Of a stretch of 64,000 nt of DNA, positions 10,131 through 21,139 are shown piece by piece (the first letter of the stretch is position 1; the number at the start of each line of letters is the position of its first letter). The notes beneath the pieces are model-generated. The model did not search any database. It saw only the letters and a program-made list of their open reading frames with translations, and had not been told where the DNA came from. Position numbers and translations under genes: made by a program. The stretch spans positions 8,484,001-8,548,000 of the forward strand of contig JAJKFL010000004.1 of the NCBI GenBank assembly GCA_021186555.1, read 5' to 3'. The DNA comes from Reticulitermes speratus. Taxonomy: Eukaryota > Arthropoda > Insecta > Blattodea > Rhinotermitidae.

Positions 10131-10766
10131 GAGTCATCCAACAATTAGATCACCCTGTATAATATGAGTTACAAACTTTGTTACATAAACTGCAGATGAA
10201 AGCCTTGTAATTATAAGTGGTATTGTTAGTTCATAATTTGTTTGCAGTTTATTTAAAGACTGTCTGCAGCTTGAACTATACAGCAGTGGTTCTGCAGCAC
10301 GGCTCGCAAGCCACATGCGGCTCGCGCATGTTGCCTGTAAAAAATCATATTCAAGTAGTTTACAGGCTGACTGTGAACAACGTATTAAATGATTTTCTAA
10401 AGAAAGAAGACTCATAACTAACTGAAACTAAACCTATTGTAGTAGGAGGAACAGAAATAAGCAGCCATCAGATAAGGGGATAAATATTGCATTAATTAAA
10501 TGATAAATAATAACAAAGGTACAATGTTTTGGTAAATAATTATGTAGAAAGTCGAGAAGCCAATAGGCATCTTCATACACTTGTCTTGCTTGTAGATGCT
10601 TTGTCAGTATCCATCACAGTGGCCAGCTTCTTAAATTCGGGTTGGTAAACATTTCTATGAGGCAGTGAGCAATGTTGCTACCGTACGGTTATGTTGATGA
10701 ATATACATGGCAGTTATCTAAGTGAGGCTTCTGAAGCTCGTCTGGCTGGCCACCCCTGCTATATGT

Positions 10767-12330
10767 TGTAGGATGTGAGAATGATTAATGAAGGAGTTGG
10801 GAAGAATTCGATTGTTGCCAAATATGAGGCACTGTCGTGCGATATGGCCGAAGAGGTTGAAGAAAGCAACACAAAACCTGAGGCAGTATAACCACTCTTC
10901 TGTCCGAAATTGGAACACGGAACCCTCATAGCCATAAATACCCCTCCACACATTCCTCTAGGTGTTACAATTTCGCCCTTTCACATGTCTAAACATTATG
11001 TTCTTGGCGGTAACCACGTGATAACATTTGTATTGATAAGCGCCTTGGGCTGGTTGATCTCGTAGGTTATAGGGAGCTGGAAAAGAATACGCAGACAGAA
11101 TTCGAAGGTCGAGTGTTTATTACTGTTGCTTCGTTTTCGGCAAGCCCCAATTTCAGATCTGAGCCAGTTCACTATTAACCCTTTAAATCCTAGGGGTTAC
11201 TTTATGTACCGCCAGGTTTAGCGTTCAAAAATTCTACGTTCTGCCCACAAAGTGTATTACGTGTTTTGTATGGATCTCTGGACAATTAGCGACTCTTTAT
11301 CTATAGATCGTTAATTGATTAGTTTTTATAACCCAGACGGAGTGTGTTTACTGCGCGATACGGACTGAATCTTTAAATAAACACAGGTTAATTTTAGTCT
11401 TTGAAGTGTTTAGCATCCAATCATTCGACGATGTGTGGTCTGAAATAGTGACAGCGTCGTTAAATAATCAATACATAAAATAGTAAGTAGAGCGTGGGAC
11501 GCGTGTAGAGCCGTCTTTATCCCATCCATGTGGCTTATTTCCGTGATCTGAGTGTAGTCCCCACAGTGACTGAATTTTACCGGCTGACCCCTTACGTTGT
11601 GATGTCAAAAGGGGTGGATGCAAGCCCCAGCTCTCACAATTGTCCGCTAAGCTTCTGCAGAGACACATAATACACGTCACCAGATTGAGTATATGAGTAT
11701 CCGCAGTTCACATTTAGCTTTTGAAGCCCTTTTGCTATGAAATGAATTCCTTTTATAGAAACCAGCTTTAGTAAAGTCTGTTGGAATCTGCAGTTATTAA
11801 CTCTCAGTACGAACTGAGAGGCGACTTGACACCGGATATATACCGCGAAAATCGTCCGTTGTTTTCCATTAAAGTGTGAGCGCCTTCCGGGCACTTGGAC
11901 TGTTTGGCTTTGGCACAAGCTCATGCATTTTTCATGCAGGTTTCGTGTAGCTTTTCGTGAAAAGGGTTGGTAAAGTGCTGTCAGAGCTTTCAGGCCGTGG
12001 GCTGAACGTCTGCTGCTAAACATTACAATTGGGAGACTGAACGAGCATCCAGAAGTTTTCTTCTGTTTTTTTTTAAATTTAGTCACACACGAGGTTCTTC
12101 TGATCGAGTCATGATTTGATAGCATTGCATCTCCTGCGGAGTACTTACTGCCTAAACAAAGAAGAACCAGATCTTTGAGGCAAGTCCAGTACATCTGGTG
12201 TAGAGTCAATGCCTTGTCCAGCCCATATAATCCTCCATAATTTCGTTACCCAATACTGTAATGTTTGGCGGCGAGCGCAAATCATGAAGATTCTCATTAT
12301 ACAGTTTTTCCCAGCTTCCTTTTACTTCCT
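10767..12330. other. Unassigned; one long minus-strand frame
   Basis: An ATG-to-stop minus-strand frame of 191 codons spans 11634-12209. Its product has no signal peptide, obvious domain or repeat that I recognise. It is Ser/Cys/Lys rich, with a KKKQKK stretch coming from an A-run. No splice or codon evidence supports it as a gene, so I keep it as an unexplained open frame. The rest has no recognised feature. Confidence 0.3.
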
Positions 12331-13585
12331 CTATCATAGGCCCCTATATGAACTTCCTGTTACTTCCTCTCTCATATGCCCATATATGAACTTCCTGTTA
12401 CTTCCTCTCTCATAGGTCCATATATGAACTTCCTGTTACTTCCTCTCTCATAGGTCCATATATGAACTTCCTGTTACTTCCTCTCTCATAGGCCCATATA
12501 TGAACTTCCTGTTACTTCCTCTCTCATAGGTCCATATATGAACTTCCTGTTACTTCCTCTCTCATAGGCCCATATATGAACTTCCTGTTACTTCCTCATA
12601 TGCCCATATATGAACTTCCTGTTACTTCCTCTCTCATAGGTCCATATATGAACTTCCTGTTACTTCCTCATAGGCCCATATATGAGCTTCCTGTTACTTC
12701 TGTCATAGGCCCATATATGAACTTCCTGTTACTTCTTGTCATAGACCCATATATGAACTTCCTGTTACTTCTTCTGTCATAGGCCCCTATATGAGCTTCC
12801 TGTTACTTCTTCTGTCATAGGCCCCTATATGAGCTTCCTGTTACTTCTTCTGTCATAGGCCTATATATGAACTTCCTGTCACTTCTTCTGTCATAGGCCC
12901 CTATATGAGCTTCCTGTTACTTCTTCTGTCATAGGCCCCTATATGAGCTTCCTGTTACTTCTTCTGTCATAGGCCCATATATGAGCTTCCTGTTACTTCT
13001 TCTGTCATAGGCCCATATATTAGCTTCCTGTTACTTCTTCTGTCATAGGCCCATATATGAGCTTCCTGTTACTTCTTCTGTCATAGACCCATATATGAGC
13101 TTCCTGTTACTACTTCTGTCATAGGCCCATATATGAGCTTCCTGTTACTTCTTCTGTCATAGGCCCATATATGAGCTTCCTATTACTTCTGTAATAGGCC
13201 CATATATGTGCTTCCTCTTACTTCTGTCATAGGCCCATATATCAGTTTTCTGTTACTTCTGTCATAGGCCCATATGTGAGATTCGTGTTACTTCCTCCAT
13301 TTATATCAGCTATATGAGCTTCCTGTTACTTCCTGTCATAGGCCCATGTATGAGCTTCCTCTTACTTCTGTCATAGGCCCATATATCAGTTTTCTGTTAC
13401 TTCTGTCATAGGCCCATATGTGAGGTTCGTGTTACTTCCTCCATTTATATAAGCTATATCAGCTTCCTGTTACTTCTGTCATAGGCCCATATGTGAGGTT
13501 CGTGTTACTTCCTCCATTTATATCAGCTATATCAGCTTCCTGTTACTTCCTGTCATAGGCCCATATATTCACCACAGCTTCCTGT
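12331..13585 (+). repeat. 38-bp minisatellite, roughly 30 copies
   Basis: Units contain CATAGGCCCATATATGARCT and TCCTGTTACTTCYTCT. The left part has CCTCTCT/AACTTCC units, the middle has CTTCTGT/GAGCTTCC units, and the right part (13190-13570) is more diverged and shows a larger repeat containing TCCATTTATATCAGC. The gradient in unit type suggests growth from local duplication of variants. Open frames here are repeat artefacts. Confidence 0.95.
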
Positions 13586-13819
13586 TCTGAGACGTCTTCA
13601 GTATTTGTTCTTTTCGTTTTTTTTAATTTTACTTACACTTTTGACTTTAAAAGTCCCTCCACTTTTGGTACGGAGAATTAAGAGTAAAGTGTTTGCAGAT
13701 TTCATATTGTGGCAGACGTGTGTGTGTGTGTGCGCATGCTCTAATACGTACTTTACTGTCCGTATCTTGGTAGCAGCACTTAGTATGAAGATAATTGACA
13801 TGACGTAACATATAAAACA

Positions 13820-14190
13820 CATTACAAAATATATCAGACATTGGCAATACCCGCCCTACTATACGGCAGTGACATAGGAACAAAACCAATACAGAATCGC
13901 AGCACCAGAGATGAAAGTTTTGAGGAAAACCGCACAATACACGCTGTGTGACCACAAAATAAATTAAGATATTTGGCACAAATAAACAATTATAACAACA
14001 AATGGACACAACACGTTAGTAGAATGGAGAGATGCAGACTCGTGCTCGCTGTTATGAAATATCGACCGAAAGGAAAAAAGGGAACACAGGACGTCCATTA
14101 AAGAGACTTCTGGATTGTTATGTTGAGACAGGAACGGGACACGAGGACTTACTCCTTGAAAGCGTGATGATGATAGATGATGATGATTTA
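13820..14190 (+). pseudogene. LINE-C reverse-transcriptase C-terminus, relic
   Basis: Forward frames, shifting, resemble the end of an insect non-LTR reverse transcriptase ORF: AEMKVLRKTAQYTLCD-like (13900-13945), a YNNKWTQHVSRM-like segment near 13990-14030, then a KRNTGRPLKRLLDC-like segment near 14075-14120 and VETGTGHEDL. It ends in a TGATGATGATAGATGATGAT tail. Several frameshifts and stops make it non-functional. RT catalytic motifs are not included. Confidence 0.75.
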
Positions 14191-14544
14191 TCACGTTAAA
14201 TAGACGCGTTAATTTTGTGTGACGTTTCATTTTTAAGCTACTGTGTTCCAAAACGTATCATAAAAATATACGCTACCAATATCCGCATAAAAAAACTCCT
14301 CTGAAGAACTCAGATAATGTGTCTAGACGTGTGGCAGCAGGGACACTCTGTAGATGAATTCTGGTGCTAAAAGAAACAAGTCCTGCTGAAGCCCTGCAAT
14401 GTTTGCTACCCACGAAACATAATAGGATGATGGGCAGGTTGCATAACCTTTGCAGACCTCTGTATATCAAATAACAATAGAATATTGACTCCAGTGGTAA
14501 GTGGGCAAACAACGACTTCCTTCGGAAATAGGAATGACATGGCG

Positions 14545-15040
14545 TACTTCCTTCTGGAACACACGTTTCACATTTGTTATTTACGAGTATTTGGCACTAA
14601 GATGGACGAAGTGACAGCAGGGCGAAGAGCATTCCTCAGTGAGGAGCGTCGTGATTTGTATTCTACGCCGGATGACGTCAGGACGATAAAATTAAGGACG
14701 AGGTGGAGGGGGGGGGGGGTATGTGGCACTTGTGGGGGTGATGAGAAGTGGATGCAGGATTTTGGTGGGGAATCTTTGAGGAAACAGACAACATGCAAGA
14801 CCTGGGCGTAGGTGACAATATTAAAATGGATCTTAAGGACGTAGAATACGAAGATGTGGACTAGATTATTATGGCTCAGGAAAGGGTCCCGTGGCGGGCT
14901 GTTGTGAACATGGTAATGAACCTTCAGGTTGCTTAAAATGTGGGGAATGTATTTGGTGGTTGAGGTACTGTTGTCTTTTCAAGGCTGCTACTCCATGTAG
15001 GTAGTTAGTTATATGGTTGGTTTCTTTATTTAGACTGTCC
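14545..15040 (+). pseudogene. LINE-A 3' end, relic
   Basis: Frame 14575-14700 reads like the LINE-A C-terminal segment (FGTKMDEVTAGRR.., LYSTPDDVRTIKLRTRW), then after a G-run and frameshift KMDLKDVEYED and, in the 3' part, the conserved TGGTAATGAACCTTCAGGTT and the end CTCCATGTAGGTAGTTAGTT. LINE-A copies share this 3' untranslated stretch. Damaged by indels. Confidence 0.8.
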
Positions 15041-15064
15041 CCAGTTTTATAGTTATTAATTATA

Positions 15065-15651
15065 CAGGGCATACACAAAAGAATGGTGCGGTTTCAAAAG
15101 TGAATAAAAAATTTATGTCTCACATTACACGGGAACAACATACACCGTCAGCGGCGGCAACTGTCCAAGTTTCTCATGCGCTACCAGCAGTTCGCTTCCC
15201 CCCTATTTTCACAGGAATGTACGAGTGCTTCTCAATCGTGTTCTTCCACAGCGCTGGATCAGACGTGCTGCTGCAAATGGAGACAAGAACCTTCTCCCTT
15301 GGCCACCCCGTTCGCCAGATCTTACACCTTGCGATTTCTTTCTTTGGGGGTTCGTTAAAGACAGCGTTTATGTACCACCATTGCCCACGTCCATCCATGA
15401 AATTCGTGATCGGATAACACATGCACTGCAGGCCATTACAGCGGACATGCTACACCGGGTCTGGGATGAGTTTGATTACCGTGTGGATGTGTGTCGTGTG
15501 ACCCAGGGTGCACACATTGAAGGATTGTAATTACCAAATGAGAAACTTGGACAGTTGCCGCCGCTGACGGTGTATGTTGTGCTCGTGTAAGATGAGAAAT
15601 AAAGTTTTTTATTCACTTTTGAAACCGCACCATTCTTTTGTGTATGCCCTG
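15065..15651 (+). mobile_element. Tc1/mariner-IS630-like element with long terminal inverted repeats, internally deleted
   Basis: TA at 15063-15064 and 15652-15653 flanks a 587-bp element with roughly 110-bp inverted termini. They start CAGGGCATACACAAAAGAAT and continue through GGAACAACATACACCGTCAG and GGACAGTTGCCGCC-type sequence. Between them lies a remnant of the transposase gene. Most of the gene is missing, so the element could not move on its own. Confidence 0.88.
15225..15530 (+). pseudogene. DDE transposase C-terminal remnant
   Basis: 101-codon frame with WPPRSPDLTPCDFFLWGFVK (about residues 26-45), the block that carries the second and third acidic region of DDE_3 transposases, followed by the VPPLPTSIHEIRDRIT C-terminal segment. 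The N-terminal helix-turn-helix and first catalytic Asp are absent. It fits inside the inverted repeats of the surrounding element and stops just before the right repeat. Relic, not a working enzyme. Confidence 0.85.
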
Positions 15652-15653
15652 TA

Positions 15654-15732
15654 CAGGGCATACACAAAAGAATGGTGCGGTTTCAAAGGTGAATAACATT
15701 GATACCGCACCCATTGTTTTGTGTATACCCTG
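15654..15732. mobile_element. Palindromic 79-bp MITE of the same family
   Basis: Starts CAGGGCATACACAAAAGAAT and ends with the inverse, the two arms separated by a few bases (AACATTG region). TA on both sides (15652-15653 shared with the preceding element, 15733-15734). It equals the two outer parts of the 587-bp element joined together. Confidence 0.88.
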
Positions 15733-15911
15733 TATATACAAAAATTTAGCTGGGGATATAGTTCTGTTAAATATAGGCCAACATTATATCAGCCATACAA
15801 GAACTGTTCTTGGTTTTAGTTTAAGCGTTCACTTTTGGGAGAATGCCTCTGGTACAAGTTGTAACCTTAATGAGATATAGACTATATTTTTCTGTAATGT
15901 ACCATTTCTGG

Positions 15912-16165
15912 GCGCGTTTTAAAATCAACTGCTAAGAGCGACTGTTAGCCCCGCAATGTCCGTCTGTCTGTCCGAACGGAACCGCGCAACTGCAATCGGA
16001 AGAATTGTCATGAAATTTTATTTTGAGGGGGGCTTTTACTAAAATTTGCCGATGTAATGTGATTTTGGTTAAAATGTGACAAAGGTAGCGGAAACTTTAC
16101 GCGAAGACCATGTGCAAATTTAGGGTATCTCGTGATTGGTCTTTATAATGGCGCCAAAATGTGTT
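15912..16165 (+). mobile_element. MITE-A, degenerate partial copy
   Basis: GGGCGCGTTTTAAAATC-like start, GTCCGTCTGTCTGTCC, TTGTCATGAAATTTTATT and ACGCGAAGACCATGTGCAAA parallel the left two thirds of MITE-A. The right end is not recognisable. Confidence 0.5.
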
Positions 16166-16469
16166 CTCTTGTGAGGTACAAATTGAGGCCGAAGAAACAC
16201 TTGATCGAAACGTAACAGTAAAATATTAGTCGCTTGTAAATTTCCCTCTTTTCTTTAACATGCCTTCGGCTTAATATAAATTACGTAGCTGTGTACAACA
16301 ACAACTTAAGCCCTTCATATATCCACGTTTAATGTCAGTTTTGACATTCCTCGCTCTGTGGCGCTCATATTGAACTTTATTTTTGTAACAATTTCAGAGT
16401 TTATAGTTTAGTTGGTTTGTATTTCTTATTTATAGGCGTACCTTAACGTGCTGTCAGTAATAACCAATT

Positions 16470-16556
16470 CCACTGAGCAGAGTCCATTCTGAGAAGCTGA
16501 TAGTTTCTCAGGTAATCAGGAAATTCCCCACATTTTATAAAATCCGAAGTTTATAA
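16470..16556 (-). mobile_element. LINE-A 3' tail fragment
   Basis: GAGCAGAGTCCATTCTGAGA and AGGAAATTCCCCACATTTTA are the LINE-A 3' untranslated end read in reverse. Only this piece is present. Confidence 0.7.
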
Positions 16557-16595
16557 ACTATAAAGATTGCGTGGACACTGTATGTATGTAAGGAT

Positions 16596-16640
16596 TTGGT
16601 TGTGGTGGTGGTGGTGGTGGTGGTGGTGGTGGTGGTGGTG

Positions 16641-16689
<49 letters not shown>

Positions 16690-16762
16690 TGGTAGTGGTA
16701 GTGGTAGTGGTAGTGGTAGTGGTAGTGGTAGTGGTAGTGTAGTGGTAGTGGTAGTAGTAGTG

Positions 16763-16793
<31 letters not shown>

Positions 16794-16800
16794 AGGTGTT
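16596..16800 (+). repeat. TGG/TAG/TGGTAG microsatellite
   Basis: Blocks of (TGG)n, (TAG)n and (TGGTAG)n in series. The minus-strand frame is poly-Thr/Leu/Pro and is a repeat artefact. Confidence 0.97.
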
Positions 16801-16848
16801 GCTGAAATTCAACTTTTCTTGTATGTGACGCTGTCGTTAGACGTGTAG

Positions 16849-16880
16849 TACCCGACGTTTCGAAAGACCTTCAGGGTCAA
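16849..16880 (-). ncRNA. Hammerhead-like motif, truncated stem II
   Basis: Minus strand: GACC, CTGAAGG, then only GTCTTT before CGAAACGTC and GGGT. Stem I ACC/GGGU is possible, but stem II is essentially lost. Decayed. Confidence 0.35.
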
Positions 16881-16884
16881 ACAG

Positions 16885-17449
16885 TCCGAAAAGAAGATTT
16901 TGGTTGTTGCTGTTTCTTTGTTTGTTGTAGTCTCCTCCTTCGTGACTGTCGATACAGCTGCCTATCGCCAATTACGCGTTTTGATATAACAGCCTGTGAC
17001 GTAGTGACATGTCGCAGTCTCCCGTCCCCCCAATACAAAATTCATTATTATACTCAACAAAGTAAGTGCGTTGGTCCTGGAAATCATAAAATGGATTACT
17101 TCTGTGACATATATTGGGTAAAGCCAAATGCAGTATGTAGGTCAGCCTTCGTCTGCACGTGATAGCGGCTGGAGGGTGAATGGTTCCGTCATCTTTAAAG
17201 CTCCTGCCACCACCCCACTACGGCTGAGTGTAGTGACAGCATTTGAACTATTGACCTGCTGGTTTTAGAGACGACAAGAATTGCGTATTGAATTAAATAT
17301 ACGCAGCTGCAAGACGCGCTTTCGTTTAAGAAACAGTTCGGATAGGCCCTGTCCTGACACGACGTCTGCCTCTTTGGGGTTTATTCCGAAAAAGGAAACA
17401 GCATTTAAACGTAAAGCAGCAGTGAAATTATTCATACAATATACGTTTG
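16885..17449. other. Unassigned
   Basis: No repeat or gene recognised. The 95-codon plus frame starting at 17281 has no familiar features. Confidence 0.4.
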
Positions 17450-17713
17450 TGTATTTATTTGTGATTCATTTAGTGACTTACAGTGACTCAGGCTATACAG
17501 CGTCGAATGGTATAAGTTCAGTGAATAATGAATTGGAAGGGATGTGGAAGGAAACGCTCGTGGCATAGGTGAAGTCAGTATCGCGATGTTTATATGAACG
17601 GGCTGAGGAAAAGTACGGAAATATGAGGGCTGTTGGTGTTCAAGCTGAGCTTCGAACCGGGGACCTTCCGATTGAAACTCACAGGCGTTACAGTTTGGGA
17701 CACTGTGCTCGGG
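17450..17713 (-). mobile_element. SINE6
   Basis: Read on the minus strand, a B box (CCGGTTCGAAGCTC, near 17650) precedes a body that aligns with 62410-62605. Shared plus-strand landmarks are GTGAATAATGAATTGGAAGG-like, GATGTGGAAGGAA and GGGCTGAGGAAA. Both copies are diverged. Confidence 0.55.
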
Positions 17714-18211
17714 TTTTAGGCGCGTTCGCAAAATTGCGAAAAGCGACTATTACCTTCGTCATGTCTGTCCGTCCGCATGGAATAACTCGGCTCCCACTGG
17801 ACGGATTTTCATGAAATTTGATATATATGTGTATTTTTCGAAAATCTATCTGGAAAATTTAAGTTTCATTAAAATCTGACAAGAATAACGGGTACTTCAC
17901 ATGAAGACCTATGTACATTTATGATAACATCTCCCTGGCTTCTTCTTAGGATGAGAAATGTTTCGGACAAAATTTGTATATAAAGTCAAAACACATTTTA
18001 TATTCAAATACGTTTTTCTCGAAAATCGTGCCGTTTATGAGATAATGTGGAAAAATATGGTAAGAGCCGGACAGGCCACAGCTGACAATATAATACGGCG
18101 CATGCGCTTTGCATGCCGGATAACTAAGGCTACAGACACACACTCAAAATATTTAATACTTAATGCTTTTCCACGGTAACAGTGGTTACGCGAAAGCGGC
18201 TCAATATTACG
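17714..18211 (+). mobile_element. MITE-A copy 2
   Basis: Starts TTTTAGGCGCGTTCGCAAAA. Includes GTCATGTCTGTCCGTCCGCA, TTTTCATGAAATTTG and CATGCGCTTTGCATGCCGGA. Ends GAAAGCGGCTCAATATTACG, a mutated form of the terminal repeat. Confidence 0.8.
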
Positions 18212-18308
18212 TTTATAGTACATTGTCTTGTCTATAATAGGTTTCAGGTTTTCGTGGTGGGGAAGACGTATATTGCATTCTCTTGAGTCATGTCATCATA
18301 GGTGAATA

Positions 18309-18352
18309 GTAGTGTTTCGAAGGAACATACTGCCTCGATCATCAGGGTGTGA
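18309..18352 (-). ncRNA. Hammerhead-like motif
   Basis: Minus strand: ACACC, CTGATGA, stem II CGAGG..CCTTCG with one bulge, GAAAC, then ACTAC in place of the usual palindrome. Core halves intact, stem III lost. Confidence 0.4.
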
Positions 18353-18369
18353 GCTGAAGGCTGAGTGCA

Positions 18370-18946
18370 CCATCCTACTGTTCGAATACAGTAACTTTTT
18401 GGCTAGCACACATTCGTCTGGAAGAGTCGTCAAGTCTGGCCGGCCCACAACGCGAATTATGGTCCACGGATGCGCAGTGTGTATAATCATTGTATTAATG
18501 CGACATGTGTAATATGTAGAGGATCATTTGTACGTGGACTGTATGTACTGGTGTTTGTAGTTTGCTAAGCTGTCACTGGTTTGGGTATGCCATTTTTTGG
18601 CCGCCAGAATACTGCAGCACTCAGCTAGGTGTTAAACGGTGTTCGGTGTTTCACAACCACGTGAAAAGAACGCAGCTTAATTAAGTCTTGTTTTTTTTTA
18701 CTAAGTAAAGTGTTCCGTGGATAGAATAGACGGCCGGGCACATGAGAAAGCAGAAGAAATGTGTCGTGTGTACAATGCAGGTTGTCATTATGTGACGTTA
18801 CGTCAGCCCACCGTAAGCGCTTGACCAGTCCAGGCTTTCACGCTTTCAAAGCAAGTTCGTAGCGTCATTATTTGAAATTCACAAAGTGTGAACCCTTGAA
18901 CGTTACATTCTGACGTCACATTAATGTGCTGACAGGGTCAGAGGAG
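18370..18946. other. Unassigned
   Basis: No recognised feature. Confidence 0.4.
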
Positions 18947-20365
18947 AGGATGTAATGGTGTGTGTTGTGCAGTACGAGAGGCTGAATGGTATAGTGGTAT
19001 GTGATGTGCAGTACGAAAGGCTGAATGGTGTGTGGTGTGCAGTACGAGAGGCTGAATGGTGTAGTGGTGTGTGATGTGCAGTACGAAAGGCTGAATGGTG
19101 TGTGGTGTGCAGTACGAGAGGCTGAATGGTGTGTGGTGTGTTGTACAGTACGAGAGGCTGAATGTTGTAATGGTGTGTGGTGTGCAGTACGAAAGGCTGA
19201 ATGGTGTGTGGTGTGTGATGTGCAGTACGAAAGGCTGAATGGTGTGTGATGTGCAGTACGAGAGGCTGAATGGTGTGTGGTGTGTTGTACAGTACGAGAG
19301 GCTGAATGTTGTAATGGTGTGTGGTGTGCAGTACGAAAGGCTGAATGGTGTGTGGTGTGCAGTACGAGAGGCTGAATGGTGTCATGGTGTGTGGTGTGCA
19401 GTACGAAAGGCTGAATGGTGTGTGGTGTGCAGTACGAGAGGCTGAATGGTGTCATGGTGTGTGTTGTGCAGTATGAGGGACTGAATGGTGTCATGGTGTG
19501 TGGTGTGCAGTACGAGGGACTGAATGGTGTCATGGGGTGTGGTGTGCAGTACGAGGGACTGAATGGTGTCATGGTGTGTAGTGTGCAGTACGAGGGACTG
19601 AATGGTGTCATGGTGTGTGGTGTGCAGTACGAGGGACTGAATGGTGTCATGGTGTGTGGTGTGCAGTACGAGGGACTGAATGGTGTCATGGTGTGTGGTG
19701 TGCAGTACGAGGGACTGAATGGTGTCATGGTGTGTGGTGTGCAGTACGAGGGACTGAATGGTGTCATGGTGTGTGGTGTGCAGTACGAGGGACTGAATGG
19801 TGTCATGGTGTGTGGTGTGCAGTACGAGAGGCTGAATGATGTAATGGTGTGTGGTGTGCAGTACGAGAGGCTGAATGGTGTAATGGTGTGTGTTGTGCAG
19901 TATGAGGGACTGAATGGTGTCATGGTGTGTGGTGTGCAGTACGAGGGACTGAATGGTGTCATGGGGTGTGGTGTGCAGTACGAGGGACTGAATGGTGTCA
20001 TGGTGTGTAGTGTGCAGTACGAGGGACTGAATGGTGTCATGGTGTGTGGTGTGCAGTACGAGGGACTGAATGGTGTCATGGTGTGTGGTGTGCAGTACGA
20101 GGGACTGAATGGTGTCATGGTGTGTGGTGTGCAGTACGAGGGACTGAATGGTGTCATGGTGTGTGGTGTGCAGTACGAGGGACTGAATGGTGTCATGGTG
20201 TGTGGTGTGCAGTACGAGGGACTGAATGGTGTCATGGTGTGTGGTGTGCAGTACGAGAGGCTGAATGGTGTAATGGTGTGTGGTGTGCAGTACGAGAGGC
20301 TGAGTGGTGTAATGGTGTGTGGTGTGCAGTACGAGAGGCTGAGTGGTGTAATGGTGTATGGGTGA
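18947..20365 (+). repeat. 39-bp minisatellite with 429-bp higher-order duplication
   Basis: Units of 39 bp contain TGTGTGGTGTGCAGTACGAG and GGACTGAATGGTGTCA (right two thirds) or AGGCTGAATGG (left part, with shorter 26-bp-type units). The variant GCAGTATGAGGGACTG occurs at about 19465 and again 429 bp later, and the order of neighbouring variants (GGGGTGTGG, GTGTAGTGTG) is repeated too, so an 11-unit block was duplicated. Because 39 is a multiple of 3, both strands have very long stop-free frames (592, 331 and 316 codons). These are artefacts. Confidence 0.97.
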
Positions 20366-20580
20366 GTCAGGCGACAAACAAATGGATTGTCGGCTGTGAA
20401 AAGGAAGGAGAGACAGATAAAGACAGGGAAGAGTGAAAGGAGGAAGGATTGAGAGAAAAGAAAGGAGGAATACAATAAAAAAGAACTAAAGAAGAAGGAA
20501 ATTAATTGAAGCAGGAAGGAATGATATAAATAAAGAAATAAGGAAGCAATGACGAAAAATAAGAAGTGAGAGATAGGTTT
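20366..20580 (+). repeat. Purine-rich tract
   Basis: Almost pure A/G on the plus strand, with AAGGA/GAAAGG motifs such as GAAAGGAGGAAGGATTGAGA. Similar tracts occur at 39040-39150, 53130-53290 and 57100-57590. Confidence 0.7.
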
Positions 20581-20955
20581 TATTGCATAGCTGACGAAGC
20601 AGTGTTGAAATAATCCGCTGTTTGTTCTGCACATAATTATATACACAAGCAGTTTGAAGAAGGATTTACGTCCCATAAACTGTGCCAAGAGCAAGTACCA
20701 GCCAGCGACTAAAGATGTTTCCGCACTGTTACATGTCGAGCATACTGCTATACTGTTTTGCTATGTTACTTATGTAGGTGATCTTCTGAAACAATTGACT
20801 GCATGTTTCAGCGTTTCCTTGAAAGTTCAGGCCTTAGTCGCTCAGCTAGTCAAGAAATGAGATTATGTGCTACCGGTATGTTCATTACCGTGTCTACTAA
20901 AGCACAACACTCACTTGTATCCTGAGTCTGTTAAATCCGCTTCCTTACATTTTGT
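20581..20955. other. Unassigned
   Basis: No recognised feature. Confidence 0.4.
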
Positions 20956-21085
20956 ATTTATAAGATCTATTTTAATATTGCTGTCCCATCTATCTCTAGA
21001 TCTTCCAGTTGATGTCTTCTGTTGACCGATTTCTAATAAAATGTATGTATTTTCGTCTTCTCCGCATGTGCTACTTCTCATACTA
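20956..21085 (-). mobile_element. LINE-A fragment, decayed
   Basis: AAGATCTATTTTAATATTGC and CCCATCTATCTCTAGATCTT parallel the LINE-A segment that, on the minus strand, encodes GRPRRRWEDNIKMDL. Frames are destroyed. Confidence 0.5.
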
Positions 21086-21139
21086 TTTGTGTAAGCGCCC
21101 TGTTATTATTGAATGGATAGTATATATTAAGTCTGATTG

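Larger units (their letters stand above)
8001..10758. mobile_element. Possible hAT-like element ends enclosing other repeats
   Basis: Left end CAGAGGTGGCCAGCCACGAG and, inverted, right end CAGGGGTGGCCAGCCAGACG are clearly related. Adjoining inner sequence (GAGCTTC..) also matches. The 8-bp flanks (ACTGTTAT, CTATATGT) do not match, so this may be two independent ends rather than one element. No transposase is recognisable inside. A second hAT-type start (CAGTGGTTCTGCAGC) lies at 10281. Confidence 0.4.

Noticed and set aside
10141..10160. ATCACCCTGTATAATA as the right end of a TA-flanked DNA element
   Set aside because: No matching inverted left end found upstream within several hundred bases.
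11634..12209. 191-codon minus-strand frame as a host gene
   Set aside because: No recognisable domain, no neighbouring exons, and its basic stretch comes from an A-run; kept only as an unexplained frame.
12209..12782. Frames with repeated MNFLLLP peptide
   Set aside because: Translations of the 38-bp minisatellite.
16558..16812. 84-codon Thr/Leu/Pro frame
   Set aside because: Translation of the TGG/TAG microsatellite.
18916..20694. 592-codon minus-strand frame, and 331- and 316-codon frames in the same place
   Set aside because: All come from the 39-bp minisatellite, whose length is a multiple of three; frames are open on both strands and have no conserved features outside the repeat.
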